Of a stretch of DNA of 64,000 nucleotides, positions 1 to 12,399 are shown piece by piece. The translations under genes and the position numbers were made by a program. Each line of letters starts with the position of its first letter. The stretch's first letter is position 1. The stretch is from Blastobasis lacticolella (Eukaryota > Arthropoda > Insecta > Lepidoptera > Blastobasidae), in the NCBI GenBank assembly GCA_905147135.1, contig LR990045.1, positions 17,088,173 through 17,152,172 of the forward strand, given 5' to 3'. The notes beneath the pieces are model-generated. The model was given only the letters and a program-made list of their open reading frames with translations, had not been told where the DNA came from and made no database searches.

Positions 1-801
1 GGACTCGTCTCTCTGTTTATTGAGTCAGTTTTGTAAATTGGAATTTTTCTTTCCTCTGATATCCTATCTTTATAAGGCGACGGGCTTCCGTATCGAGATG
101 ACAGCCTGCTACCATCTGATTCGTCATCCGCGTGGAGTGTTTGATACAGCTCTGGAGCGCGTTCACGAAGCCCTTTCAAAAATATCTTTTTCTTATCAGT
201 GTCTTCGTACGATTTCGTGTATCCGTTGGAATGTCCGTTGCTAATAGGGGTAGTTTTGCCGTATCTCGCGCCAAAAAGTCCATCGCGCCTGCGCTCCGTT
301 TCACGAGACACAGCGTCGGCTAAATCACGTTGGCTGCGGTTGATTATGGACACGATTCCTGGACTCTTCAGCTGTTCCGGGGTCTCGTCGAGGCGGCTGA
401 GGTGGGGGTTCGACTTGTACATTGTGGAGTAGTTGCGGCTCATGCTTGATGCGTATCGTGGGTGCGTCTCCTGTTCAGGAGCTCCCATAGCAAAACTCTT
501 GCTCCTATTTAGAGCCTTGTACGTCCTCGCAGGTTTCGCGGGACCGGGTGGGTAGCCGTTTACTTTGCCGTCCGGTGATGTGGAGACGTTAGAGATGTTT
601 ACTGCGCTGGTAGATCGTTTGCTGGGCGTGAGACGGTGCCAGTACTTGTTGGAACTGGGCTTCTCGGTCTTCTCTTTGCGGTCGTGCAACTTCCTGGGCA
701 GAGTCTGGGCACTGCGCGCGTAGTCCTCCTCGGTTTCGCTGTTCGGATTCAGTCGACTGGTCGAGTGACTGAACCGACCGAGAGTGCTCGAATATTGGCC
801 A
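1..801 (-). CDS. Exon of large disordered Arg/Ser-rich protein (CG1674-like), running off the left edge
   Basis: Read on the minus strand this exon is open for all 801 bases, about 266 codons, and continues beyond the window. The acceptor is a pyrimidine-rich tract ending TTCCAG with the AG at 803-802. The first base, T at 801, completes the split Arg codon left by the exon ending at 5483 (CG|T), so the join keeps frame. The peptide is hydrophilic and low in complexity, rich in Ser, Arg, Asn and Tyr. It contains patches such as SPGIVSIINRSQRDL and ERRRDGLFGARYGKT, and no catalytic domain or membrane segment. Codon use is GC-richer than the flanking intron. The role is unknown from sequence; a cytoskeletal or scaffold role is inferred from the proposed CG1674 relationship. 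Confidence is high that this is coding and moderate for the family. Confidence 0.85.
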
Positions 802-917
802 CTGGAATAGAAAAAGGAGGACGTGTGAGTTAATTTGTTTTCAATTATCATTACGTAGCAACTTATAGTTATAAAAGTAAATTCAAAAATTGTTGTTTGT
901 TTAAGTGTACTTCGAAC

Positions 918-1120
918 ATTTTTATACTAGAGGGAGGCAAACTAGCTAGCGGGCCACCCGGGCCCCGAGTCCGCTTATTTACTTGGCTCAATAGCAGCTC
1001 AACGGTAGTTTTCAATCGAGCCATTAGTAAATTAGCGGACTTGTGGGGAAAGTGATGCCCGTGGGTGAGTATGAGTAGGGACGGGAGCAACACCCTGGGA
1101 GGCGTGAATGCGTTGCTGGC
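918..1120 (-). mobile_element. LINE 3' tail fragment interrupted by a small inverted-repeat element
   Basis: The minus strand reads like the 3' tail shared by the LINE pieces at 11395, 12965, 18390 and 49059. It encodes a decayed version of the NALVTPLVLLMSIGGGDHFP block and ends in a GTGGCC..GTTTGCC..AGTATAAAAA tail. The block is split by the 74-bp element at 968-1041. It has no coding capacity. Confidence 0.55.
968..1041. mobile_element. MITE-like element, 16-bp terminal inverted repeats (copy 1)
   Basis: The left end AGTCCGCTTATTTACT (968-983) is the reverse complement, with one mismatch, of the right end at 1026-1041. The core has CAGCTCAACGGTAGTTTT, shared with the copy at 53638-53870. 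It is too short to code, so it would be a non-autonomous DNA element. The target duplication is unclear. Confidence 0.55.
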
Positions 1121-1150
1121 TTGTGTGTTTCCATAGACAAAGGCGACCAC

Positions 1151-3810
1151 GATAATAATAACTGTGACGGTGTCAGTTGTCTTTTCTTCAGTAGGTATAC
1201 CTAGTTTTCCTATTGGCGGAATGTTAGATTATCGTTGTCGCGCACACCTGTTTTGTCATTTTCTATTGAATGGTACTTTAAGACTATTTCTACAATCATG
1301 CTCTATTTACATTTATAACTACTTTTTATATCACTCATTGGCAATAAATCATTGTTTTTAGGCATTGGGTTCATTGTTTACGAAACTTAAGCCGGGGGCC
1401 CGTACGCAATAATACATTGTGATCTTATTGTCACAAAAACTGGTAGGTAATCTTGTATGCTAGTAATTGGATTGAACGAGGCTCTCCACCTACGCGTCTA
1501 ACGACCGTGCTTTGTTTACGCGCACTAAAGACCAGCTTCGGCTCATTAGGACAGCAGCGCACATGTCTTTGTTTGACCTGCGGTGATTTAGCATTCCGTC
1601 ATGCGGTCTCTATGACATAAAGAACTGAGCCGCAAAAAGAATTCACAGACAACTGATAGTTGATTGTAACAAATGCGAGCAGACTTCCTGTATTCACTTA
1701 TCCACCTACAAAAATATGAAATGACAATCGATTGCAGCATTGAAACGAGGCTGGGTAGCGACAATTGGTTTCAGAATTACAAATCGCATATGTAATTGTA
1801 TCAGCGTAATTTGCATCTACCGATATCCACCTATGCGCGCCCGATACACCTGTTGAGCTAACATTTCCTAGCAATGAGTCACTGTCGTTTGTCATTAAAG
1901 CGACTCGTTGACTTCTCATTAAACCAACTGTTTCTCGGCAAACACTGACTCAGAGAGCTAAATAAGGTACCTTTTGCAAGTAAAAATACTTATTTACCCA
2001 TAATAGGCAATACCCATGGACAGCGGGATATCAAAAAGGCAAGACTTGCCGGAACGCATTGCCGGCACTTGATTGAAGTGAACGGTGTTGCAACTGATTG
2101 ATTTATATTGCCTTTTGTTTTTATCTGCAGCTTAATGTAATAGTGTAGTAGCTGTTTAAAAATTATAACTGATAAGCCCTAATAGCTTTGGCTTTTAGCA
2201 ACTGATACAGACCTTGCAAGGTGGAGGTGGATCCTTGAGAGGTGCAAGAATTATTAACTTGTTTGTTGTGTCTTTTAGTTACTAGCATTTTAGTCACGGG
2301 AACATGTAACTTTTGCAATGTATAATGAAGTCTAGACTGTGTTTCAATTATTTATGTAGGTACATATTAGCATCATCATTATCTTGGAGTTAATCTTTCT
2401 CTTTCAAAGTTGTGCTCTCGCGCACGAGGGCCCGGGTACATATATCTTAGTGAATTAATCTATTAATTAGATAGATCGTTGAATCGCCTCTGTTTGAGCA
2501 TTTTAGTATGGATGTATGAAAAAGTGGTATCATAATTTTATATAGTATACGTGATATTACCTATTATAAACCTCAAAAGACCAGAAAAACTTGCAGCAGC
2601 GTTGCCTTTTGCATCTTTACAATTGTCATTGTCGTGGTAGGTTGTACAACAATACCAAAACAAGAACAGATAAAATTCCAGCTCAACGTTACGATTCTCG
2701 TTATGGAAAAGCTGACTAAATTTAATAGTAAGTATGAAGGAATTTGTAAAATGATAAGTTATACTCGAAAGTTATTAGAGAATTACTTGTCGACGCAGCT
2801 TTTTGTACAAAAAATTGTTTGAGATTGAGAGATAAGGAAGAGTAGCTTTTTAAAGGTAAGTAAGTATAACATACTTCCAGAAGTTGTAACTTTTTACAAT
2901 CGTAACAATTATTTTATAAAATTATCCTAAAGGCACCTTATTATGCACCTTATGGTGGTTTACTTGTTCTTGTTTCTCCTACTAGGTAGGTATAACGAGT
3001 ACATCTTTAATCATTAATCTTACGGAGGGTATAATAATTAGCGCAGGGAGGTAAGCCACCGAGCTTTGCGAATAGTTCCGATAAAGAACATCCTAAATTT
3101 TTGTGGCGAAGAATTTACAAAGAATAGAATAAGTTACTCTTAACGATTAAGCAATATTGATATTGTGATTTCAAAGGACTGCAACTAGACTGCGATATAA
3201 ATCGTGGACCGACCGCTGTCACTGAATACACGCGCGCTTAATTTTAGTATGTAAGTTGGTCAGTTGCAAAACAAAACAGGCGATCCTTTGAAAGTTTGCA
3301 AATCCCCGTATTTGGGTGCAGCCGCAGCACAACTATTTCCATTTTGTTAGCCGTTTACGTAAGTGATTTCTATACTCTAGGTATGCAATGATTCACAACA
3401 TTTACGGTTGTTGAGTTGAGATATTATTTTTATTTTGTCAGTTTATCTGCCGGATATTGTCATATTCCGACAATAGCGTGGTTATATCGGGATCCTGGGG
3501 AACTACTCTGATTTTCGAGATGCCTAGGTTTTATTCTGGTAAAAACTACAATACTTAAGTTTCATTATAATCCTTTTAGTAGTATTTGCGAAATGGAGTA
3601 TCTTTAGGGAACGAATTTATAATATAAAAATTAGTAAGATAGTGGCACCTAGGATTATGGCACTACAAAATTGTCAAACTAATGATGTTAAGTTAGGTAC
3701 GGTATTTAAAACTATTATATTCTAGGACACGATCATCATGACTTAATGGCCCATAATGATTGTAATTCATTCAACTTTGAACATAGTAATCGTGTGACCA
3801 AGAACAAAGA
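1151..3810. other. Intronic sequence without recognisable features
   Basis: AT-rich, with stops in all frames. I see no exon, tRNA or long repeat here. Short open frames lack codon bias and splice context. Confidence 0.5.
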
Positions 3811-3955
3811 AGACCAAGAACTGCTGTAGGCCTGCTGGAAGAAATTTCTTCATAGAAATAAGTTGGCCTGTTGTGTCTAATATATTATGTAATATACTTT
3901 TTGTAACAATCTTGTGTACAATAAATAGTTAAATAAAATAAATAAATAATAAAGA
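3811..3955 (+). mobile_element. LINE 3' end with AATAAA and AAATA-rich tail
   Basis: The segment with CTGCTGTAGGCCTGCTGG, followed by a TTGTACAATAAATA-like end and AAATAAATAAATAA, resembles the 3' untranslated end of lepidopteran CR1/L2-type LINEs. Only the tail is present and no open frame remains. The assignment comes from memory of the repeat type. Confidence 0.45.
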
Positions 3956-5482
3956 ATATAGAGTAGCATCGCCTTATTTGTAACTTTAAAAAACCGCCCA
4001 AGACAGGGCGGACCCCGTGCAGTGTAGGGTTCCATAGTTACCTGGCAATATGCATCAATATATATGCAAAGTTACAAATGCACCTAGCTCTATACAACTT
4101 GTATAAAATATTTCTTAATCCGAGTACACTTTATAAATTGGTTGACAATTTTTTTGTAAGATAAAACTACAAATATAAGTTTCGGATTTTTCCTTTGCTT
4201 GTGCTACAAGGCTAATTTCGTTACTCTTCTTGCCAAATTTCATTACTCTAGGTCCAACGGGAAAAGTGACACTGACGTGATTTAAAAAATTACGGATTTC
4301 CGTTTTTATTTCTTTACTTGTGCTACATGGCGGTCAAGGATTCTAGGTTAACGGAAAGTACCGTATAAGTTTTGAAAATATGAAGCAAAAACGGCCGTAT
4401 CTTTGATTACCTTTACTTAGAAGTTTTTTTTTCACTCCTGCAAGGGATTGCACACCTAAGTATTTGATATCAATTTTATTTTGATACCGCCACGCGTTTT
4501 TAAGAAAAACGGTCTTGCCACAACAACAACAACGTGGACAACAAAGGGGGCGGACAACTTAATGATGCTATAAGAAACCCTATTTTTTTTCTTTTAAGAT
4601 TCAGAACGTTAAAAAACGTTCATATTGTTTTGTTGGTCTTAGTGGAAGATCCACAGGTACACAAATGTACATGGTCCTGGCAAATACCTCTCTCTCTCTT
4701 GCTTCTTAAACATTCATCAAACTTTTCAAAAACAGTCGTCTAATTAGGGACTTTAGGGTACACTTGACCTGATCTTTATTTAAAAGAACATAGATTATAC
4801 TTACTTCCAATCACTCCCGCTTTCGTTAATCTAATTTTATGCATCCTCTCTACATCAACGAAGCATTCCTTTATCTACCCTATTCACTACATCTTGTTGT
4901 ATATCTTCTTTTGTTCGTATAAATACAACTTGACCATGCTCATAAAGTAAGATCGTTTGCCTTTAGATCTTAATATCAATATCATCAATACGCCAATAGC
5001 ATAAAGATTATATAAAGTTTGTACAAAATATCCGTAACTTTATGATAATATCAAAACAAGAAACATTAATTAAATTTTATGCCTTTAGTCCGTGTAGGCG
5101 GTCGGTCGGTCGCCATAGGACAAGATTCTATTTAAGGCCCATTAGATTCTTTACTAAACGTAGATTGTGGTTTTGTTTGATCACGATTATAATTATAGCA
5201 CATTATTTCTGAAGGAATACAGCCAATAAAAAAGGCGTGAGTTTTTCACATTAGACTTCCATAAAGGTACACCTATAGCATACACATTAGCGTTTATTTA
5301 TCATATGAACTATCAAAACTAAGCAATAAGATATTGTTATTTTTAATTGGCCGGCCCACGCCCGAATGCCTCTCCTACATCAAGACAAGTACACCTATTA
5401 CGCGCCTCATAACTAATTAGCATTTGTTTGTTACAGATACTGTGATTGGCAACAAAAAGCGTGCGGGGGTGCGTTCACTCAC
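3956..5482. other. Intronic sequence without recognisable features
   Basis: AT-rich intron up to the donor at 5482. There is a short CAA run near 4520 and a GGTCGGTCGGTCG run near 5099. Nothing else is recognisable. Confidence 0.5.
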
Positions 5483-6701
5483 CGGTCTCTGTGGTCACGG
5501 GCGTCGCTGGCGGCGGCGCGGCGCGTACTGCCCTCGTACTTGTGCTCGCGGCCGTAGATGCTGGGCGCGAAGGGGTCCTCCCCGAGGTAGTAGCGGTGCG
5601 GCGGCGCGTTGGGGGGCGCCAGCTCGCCGCCGTACTGCTTGTACGTGCGCGAGCCCGGCTCCGGCGACGGCGAGCGCGAGTTGCGCCAGCGCGCACGCCG
5701 CTCCGCAGACGCCGACCGGATCTTCCCCACCAGCTTCCTGATCGAGTTCCCGATCGCGGAGCCCACGGATTTCCGCGCCGGCGACGGCCGCCGGCCGCTG
5801 TCCGCGAAACGCGTCTTCTGGTTCTGCTTGCGCTCGTCGCGGTCGCGCCTCCGCGGCGGCGTGCGGTCTCGGTCCGAGCTGCCGCGGCGCTCCCGCGGCG
5901 GCGAGTAGTCCGGCGGCGGCTCCACTGCACCCTCCTCCCGACTATCGCGTGACCGCCCAGAGTTCTCGTTGCGCGACGAACTCCTGTACCCGCTGTCGTA
6001 CCGATGCTCCTCCGACAACCTCTGCTTATTGTGACGTTTTCGTTCGGGAGCCACCGGCCGGTAATCGTCCTCGACCGAAGGCTCGCGGAAGGAGCGGTCG
6101 GCCTCGAGCGGGCGGAAGGGCGAGCCGCGCGGCGGACTGTGCATCGTCGACGACGACACGTAGGCGGAGTCGTCGCGCGAGGGCGGATTGCGACGGCCGA
6201 TCGGCGACGACCTTCCCTGCGGCGAGTCGCGCTTCCCGTACACGTGCCTCGGCGACGATCCGTTGAGGCGGTCGTTGCTGGCATACGGGGAGCGCACTGC
6301 CGGCGGCGAGGGCGAGGCGCTGCGCGGCTCCGGCATCCTGGGCTTGGTGGCGCGCCGCTGGGACCAGTCCGCGACTCCTTTGAAGTATCCGCCTGTTTTG
6401 GTGGGTGCGGGCGGCCGTTCGTCAGAAGGCGTCGACGATTTTGTCTTGCGTAGTAATCTATCTCCGTAAACAGGGGGCGGTGGGACGGAGGATGAAGTTT
6501 TCCCGTAGTATCCCTCGTCGTCAGCGGCTTTGCTCTTGTAGAAGGCGGGTTCGGGGCGGCGCGCGATCTCCTCGGCGATGGAGTCGTGCGAGGAGCGGGA
6601 CTCGCTGCCGAAGTGGCTCTCGAGCCACTTGGAGGTCTCCTTCTTTCGGGTCTCCTCCTCGATGTCGAAGTCGAGGGGTCGCTTGTAGTCCTTGTCGTGT
6701 T
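5483..6701 (-). CDS. Largest exon of the CG1674-like disordered muscle/scaffold protein
   Basis: 1219 bases, flanked by acceptor CTCTCTCCGCAG (AG at 6703-6702) and donor GTGAGT (from 5482). It enters with two bases of a Glu codon (G|AA) and leaves with two bases of an Arg codon (CG|T), matching both neighbours. The peptide opens EHDKDYKRPLDFDIEEETRK, then KWLESHFGSES. A long Arg/Ser/Pro-rich disordered tract follows, with PPPPVYG and PPPDY (PPxY-type, possible WW-domain ligands) and many SP sites. Near its end are a basic patch, SAIGNSIRKLVGKIRSASAE, and a Pro/Tyr patch, PPNAPPHRYYLGEDPF, which look more conserved in character. No enzyme motif is visible. GC content is very high (CpG-rich) compared with the introns, so several other frames are also open by chance. 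An orthologue of Drosophila CG1674 is inferred from the neighbouring Ntmt gene, not from a recognised domain. Confidence 0.88.
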
Positions 6702-6867
6702 CTGCGGAGAGAGGGCGGGTCAGGTCGGCGCACGGGCGCGCGCGCGGCTGGTCGCGGCGGAGTGCGCGCGTCCGCGGCGCGCCGCGTGCGCCGTGGCGTA
6801 ATCGTTCAGTCAATAAGTTTGCCAAACTATCGAAGGTCACGATGCGCGGTGCAAGCACGCGAGACAT
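6702..6867 (-). CDS. Possible alternative first exon/start joined directly to the large exon
   Basis: The large exon's frame stays open upstream of its splice acceptor, through the CpG-rich stretch at 6702-6867, to an ATG at 6867-6865. The start context is AAAGATG, with a purine at -3. The extra residues begin MSRVLAPRIVTFDSLANLL and would replace the N-terminal exons in a shorter isoform made from an internal promoter. High GC makes an open frame of 55 codons likely by chance, and the acceptor at 6703-6702 is good. This is therefore only a possibility. Confidence 0.3.
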
Positions 6868-9800
6868 CTTTCTTTACTTAACCGGTATGTGACACTAGTG
6901 TAATCTGGCAAATTATTCACTGAATATTAATTTCTAGGCCACTTGCTTTGGATGCTTTATTTACGATTATGTAACATTTGATTTATTTTGTTTAATGTGG
7001 TAAAAGTTAAAACCGGTCCTTATTCTACTTTAATCTGTTGAATTATTAAAAGTTAAGCAATAAGTTACTGGAAACAATCAACAAAAATTATTTCAATGAA
7101 AATTATTTGAACACAATTTTATAATTTTCCGAAATTGTGATAGTAAGTCGGTAGGAAGCTTCGGTTACCTGAAACTATATGGCGCTGTGTGAAGTTATCG
7201 AAGAAATTCATTTTATTACCGGTTCGAAACCAATCTTTATCATATTAATCTTGTGACATTTTGAACTTTCATCAGAGCTTTTAAAATCACATTATCGTGA
7301 CCGCCGAAACAAGTTCATAACAGTATTGCAACAGGTCCGGAAGCTTCGCAACTGTTTACGAAATCACAATTAATGCACCAAAACTTGATTCGCGGCCTTA
7401 AAGCAATAATATGAATAATTAAAGAGTCATATTTAAATATATATATACTTCCCAAGAATTGGTATAACATTACATTGGAGATAAGTGCAACCCATTTAAA
7501 GCCAACGTAAAACAACCAAAGACTTTTAAAAAGCTTTTCACTACATTAGTGAATTTTTTTTATAATCTATTAATGACTATAAAGCCATCGTCATTTAACT
7601 AAACCCAATCATAAATAAAGGAAACGACTCTCCCTTTAGTGAAGCCTATTTACTCCAATCTAGCATTGTGTTCTTCGTTAACCTTAAAACTAAACGCATT
7701 CATATTTAACATACGAGTACCCATAACGCAGACGGTCGTGGAAACCTTGTCACAATGGCTAGCTTTATGCCGGAGACTCCACACCTGACCTCCATGCGTA
7801 GGCTCAACGATTTGCCATAAACGGCGGAGGATGAACGCTGTTTACGGCCATTTTAGTGCCTACTGCTTGCCCACTTTGTACGAGTCTGCCCAATTTCGAC
7901 TCTGACTTAGGCCCCATAATTACGAATTGACAGGGTTTTACCTCGAACCTGTAATACCTGTATTTGAGCCCGTCATCCGTGATTTGAGTTGCCTAATTTT
8001 AATATAAGAATAAATTTCCTATATAACAAAAGGAAGAAGGGAAAGTTAGGGAAGACCGGTTAGTACACACACAATACATCAGATTATTCCGAGAATGTAC
8101 AAACAGTTCTTTACTTCTCAACTTTTAAAAGTCAGATATTGGGAGTACTTATTCCGTGAAACTTCTCAACAGATTTAAAAAAATTTGTCACTAATAGGAA
8201 GCTACTAGCTGTAGGTCATACAACTTTAATTACTTCGGGTGTTTTTGTTTTCAACAATTTATCTATTCTGAATCCCAAATAACCGCTTAGTTATTTAAAA
8301 GATGGCTATCGGAGTCAAGATTCCTTACAAGACATTTTAGATGCTGAAAATGGAGGTCATCAAACCAAGGTACAAGACAATGCCCCTGCAAAACTTTCAC
8401 ACGCGAAAGTTAAACAAGAGATTTTAAAAAGCTGCACTGCAGTTTTGGAAGTGGCTTGTGTTGAGGTGCCGTATTTGGATAACTTTAAAAAACCAGACAG
8501 CCAAGTTCATCAGAGCTCAAAAGACTGTGACTGCAGGCGCTGTATGCATGACGCTACAAATTGCAACCTGAGATTGCGGGAAATTTATAAACTCTGAATC
8601 AATTGCATCAATTTCATAAAGGTGAACTTCATAAATTGCATCCTATTTTTTATTTTAGCAACAAACGTGTCCATTATAATAAGCCTGCACATAAGTAGTA
8701 TGATACTTAATAGAGACCGGATTATATGCATTTTCACATATTAAATGTTAACAAAAAAATTAATCTTTTCATGTCACATTAATCTAACTGCTAACGTTAA
8801 TCCGAGTAGTCCAATTTATAATTTGGACACGATGCTCGTACATTTTGAAATCTGATTTTAATCGGAGATTGCGTAATCATCTCTGTGGATTTGATAACAT
8901 AATTCTTACAACAAATTATGTTAATTTAACACTAATAGCAGAAGGACGTGATGCAGTGATGAGTGCGCAGAAATTTGAGTTTAAAATCTTGTAAGTTAAA
9001 TATTTTTAGACTAGGCTTTATAGTCTAAGAGCCCATGAGGGCCAGACCTTCCTATTGTCCGTAAGTATGAAAGTTTTTCCATGTGTGTCCCCAACACAGG
9101 TAAGAATGATCCCCACCCATGAAACCTGATTTGTGGTTCCTTTGACAGGTAACAGGTAACAAAGGTGTATAAAATCTTATCTCCAATTTATTAAGTTACC
9201 AAGCTCAATTTTTTTGTATTTTATTCGTAACAGCATTAATACTCACGATGCTCATTGCCAGACATATAGTATAGTTACAACCCTCCGCCGGACACCCCTA
9301 AACTATAATTCTCTGTAATTATACTTACCTTATATTAGGAAAGCTGAATTTTATAAATGTTATTCAGAGAATTATTAAACTGAGTTTTCTTAGTAGCCAG
9401 ACAGTTTTTTGGGTTCTATAATCCTGCCAGACCCGAGACCTTGTTCGTCTAAAATAGCGAATTTCAAAGAAGATAATTAATACCTATGTTGCTTGAACTA
9501 AACATTTCTAAACCTGGATGAAGTATTTGGCAGATGCTTAAAAGTATCTATCAACCTAATACATAACTTTATATAAAAACCATTCTCAATGACACATAGA
9601 GTACGGACAACATCGATAAATTGCATAGAGCTCGAACAAATTGCAGTAAATGTTTCTATTCGTTTATTTGTTTCGATGCATCTCAAGGTTTATTGGTGCT
9701 TTTTATCACAGGCAAGGATAAATTGAATGAAGTAGTAATGGCAAAATATTGCTCAGGCACTTTAGTGTGAATGGTCTTTAAAACAAAATAGGGCATTTAA

Positions 9801-10181
9801 TCAAAACAACATCCAAAGAGCTTTCCAAGCACGACGTACGCTATTCTTTTATTGCATCAGTAGGTCAATATGCCTCGAAGGTAAACTTGCTAATTGAAAC
9901 GACAACTTGCACCCACTCTTTGACCCACTGCCCAGTGGTCGTTGTCGTCCTCATGTCGTGGCTTCGAGAGTATTTTAAACTTACGGTGGCTTTAACAACA
10001 AATGAATGCTTCAATGTTTTTAGTTCATGGTTCGCTCTGTACTATGTGGACAATGTATTTTATGAGGTTCGAGCGTATATTGGCCAATGCGTAGATGTCT
10101 ACAGGCTATACCATAATACTTCTAGGTATAGCTAAAGGCTTATGACTTTGAATTTATCAATAATGGTGGTCAAGATGTAGG
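6868..10181. other. Intronic sequence, no gene seen
   Basis: Part of the 9.2-kb intron between the exons ending at 15886 and starting at 6701 (minus strand). AT-rich, with stops in every frame. A short ATGGCGCTGTGTGAA at 7179 is the tail motif of the SINE family at 23141. No other structure was recognised. Confidence 0.5.
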
Positions 10182-10436
10182 TAGAGCTCGTCTAGTCTAA
10201 AATGACGCGCCCCACTACTTAGTTAGTTGATTTCGATGTGTGAGTGCAAATATTGATAACGACACTTCATCTGTGTGGGAGCCAATGAACGACGCGTTCT
10301 CTTACGTTTGAATCTTACCGGCAACTGAATGACCAATTACAACGGCATTTGTATATGTATTGCGTCCATATTTTAAACTTGCTTGTGTGCGTTAATGCGA
10401 TAGTGGGGCGCGTCATTTTAGATTAGACGAGCTCTA
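10182..10436. mobile_element. MITE with about 36-bp inverted repeats, copy 1 (255 bp)
   Basis: The ends TAGAGCTCGTCTAGTC.. (10182) and ..GATTAGACGAGCTCTA (10436) are inverted repeats of about 36 bp ending in GACGCGCCCCACTA. TA flanks both sides, consistent with a TA target duplication. There is no coding capacity. A second copy lies in opposite orientation at 15236-15454. A non-autonomous DNA transposon is inferred. Confidence 0.8.
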
Positions 10437-10589
10437 CATATTTCTCAATGTTTACATTATGGTTTTGCTAAATTAAACAGAATCAAATGCCTAGCTTTGT
10501 GTTATTTGTAGGTAGATATACAATTTCTTCTATATTAACGGCTTTGGAATATTTCATTATTAACTGCCAATATCTCTGCAGAAATAACC

Positions 10590-10743
10590 ATAATCCAATC
10601 TGGTCAGGTTCCTCTGGTAGAAGGGTCATGGAGGTCAGATGGCAGTCGCTCCACCTGATCTGCCAAATACTGGGTCATGGTAAAGGCGGACCCTGGGCCC
10701 TCGCGACAGCCCAACCAGGGACATTAACGCCAAGATGTTTTTT
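10590..10743 (+). mobile_element. 5'-truncated tRNA-derived SINE with target-site duplication
   Basis: It contains the body of the SINE family at 26036 (AATCTGGTCAGGTTCC, CACGGAGGTCAGATGG-like, GGGACATTAACGC). It is flanked by near-identical direct repeats, TATCTCTGCAGAAAT(T)AACC, at 10571-10589 and 10744-10763. These are a target-site duplication marking a complete insertion event. The tRNA head is missing. Confidence 0.75.
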
Positions 10744-10763
10744 TATCTCTGCAGAAATTAACC

Positions 10764-11394
10764 GCACGCTGAGTGTACAGGTACTATACAAATAACGACA
10801 ACAAACTGTACCAAAATGACACAGGAAGCGTCGCGGTCTCCATTAGTCACCGTCGCATTTGGAAGGTATCCATCAATCATATGGCGCGGTCATTTAATAG
10901 AAATGGCCTCACCAAGGTGAACATACGGAGCACACTTTGTGTTCTCAAAGTCATTGAAAATCTAGATGGGAACTGTCTGATGAGTTTATATTTGCTTTGG
11001 CATACTAAAACTACAACTGCTGGCTGCTTCTAACCTGTTTTGGCATGCGCAACACTTGATATTTCCGAAATGGCGAGAATTTCTATAAAGAGACATTTTT
11101 ATGCTTGTTGTACCGACTCCAGCTAATGTGATAAGGATCATAGGGGCAGAGAAAAGGACTCTTTACATTGTCAATACACATGTTATAACTCTTAAACACC
11201 TTTGTGCACGAAGGCCCGTATTAAAAAGGTGTCAAAAATAAAAGAAAGGATTTAACTCAACCAAATGCTTTCTTAGTGCTTCTGGATCCCTAATGGCCGT
11301 TTTCACTTAACTCAGGAATTGCCGAAGTTCCATCTTAACTAGTTTTTAGCCAATCATGTTCGAATTGAGATAAGAAAGAACTTAGACACTTAAG
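10764..11394. other. Intronic sequence, no gene seen
   Basis: Between the SINE and the LINE poly(A) end. No recognisable exon or repeat. Confidence 0.4.
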
Positions 11395-12190
11395 TTTTTT
11401 TTTTTTTTTTTTTATGTTATCCGGCAGACAAACAGGCATGCGGGCCACCTGATGGAAAGTGGTCACCGCCGCCTATGGACATCAGCAACACCAGGGGAGT
11501 CACCAATGCGTTGCCCGCCTCTGAAGAGATCTCTAATATACCTCTTGAACGATCCCATGTCATAGTCCAAAGGAAACACTGTGGCTGGGAGCTCATTCCA
11601 CATCCGAATCGTACGAGCGAGAAACGTTCTTTCAAACCTTCGCGTGGTGACCAACAGAGGGTCTACGTAGTGGGGATGAGTACCCAGCCCACGGCGGGTG
11701 GTGCGATGGCGGAATTGTGCTGTTGGCACCAGATCGAAAAGTTCCTCGGAACACTCCCCATTGTACAGCCGGTAGAACACACACAGGGAGCCAAAGTCCC
11801 TTCGGTTAGCCAGTGGTTCTAATTTGCTTGTTTGTATGGGATCGTCGACAATTCGAACGGCACGTCTCTGTATGGAGTCCAGAGGATTAAGCAGGTCGGC
11901 AGTTTCGCCGGCCCAAAGATGGGAACAATACTCCATATGAGGCCGCACCTGCGCCTTGTACAGCAGCAGGCGCTGCCCTGGGGTGAAGTATCGCTTGGAC
12001 CGGTTAAGCACTCCAAGCTTTTTCGAAGCCAGTTTGGCTTTACCTTCTAGGTGACTCGGGAATCGCACGCTATCCGATATGTCGACACCAAGGATCCCGA
12101 TACTATTTGAGATGGAAAGGGGTGTACTGGAACTGCGGCACCATGACAAAAGGATCTTTTTTGGCAGAAAATGCGCAGACCTGTGTCTAC
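11395..12190 (-). mobile_element. 5'-truncated Jockey/CR1-like LINE, end of reverse transcriptase plus 3' tail
   Basis: The minus strand encodes the C-terminal part of a non-LTR retrotransposon polymerase, with blocks ILGVDISDSVRFPSHLEGK, YFTPGQRLLLYKAQVRPHME, YCSHLWAG and FLARTIRMWNELPATVFP. A 19-base run of T at 11395-11413 is its poly(A) tail. The frame shifts near 12125, where the KTCVCAF..AKKDPF-like block continues in another frame. The catalytic YADD region is absent, so the copy is dead. It lies antisense-free, in the same orientation as the host gene, inside its intron. Confidence 0.85.
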
Positions 12191-12399
12191 GTGTGTGTGT
12201 AAGTTTAGTGAAAACGGCAATAAGTCCAATACAAGATAGAATTCCAAATGGAAATAATAAGTTAAAATAGCAACCCAATGAGAAAAGAACGACAAGAGCA
12301 ACGACTATGAAGATAAAGATACTATAAATGCAACCAAATGCAATAGGTATTGAATGTACGTCCAAGAAACAATTAGGTACGTAATAGACAGGTATAAAA

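Larger units (their letters stand above)
802..5482 (-). other. Intron of the CG1674-like gene (4.7 kb)
   Basis: Donor GTGAGT begins at 5482 and acceptor AG ends at 802. The split codon CG|T is restored across it. It holds LINE and MITE pieces at 918-1120 and a LINE 3' end at 3811-3955. Elsewhere (1151-3810 and 3956-5482) it is AT-rich sequence in which I see no exon or RNA gene. Confidence 0.8.

Noticed and set aside
5475..6881. Several long open frames on both strands across 5.4-6.9 kb
   Set aside because: They overlap the large exon in other frames. The region is about 70% GC, so stops are rare. Only the one minus-strand frame joins both neighbouring exons through good splice sites.
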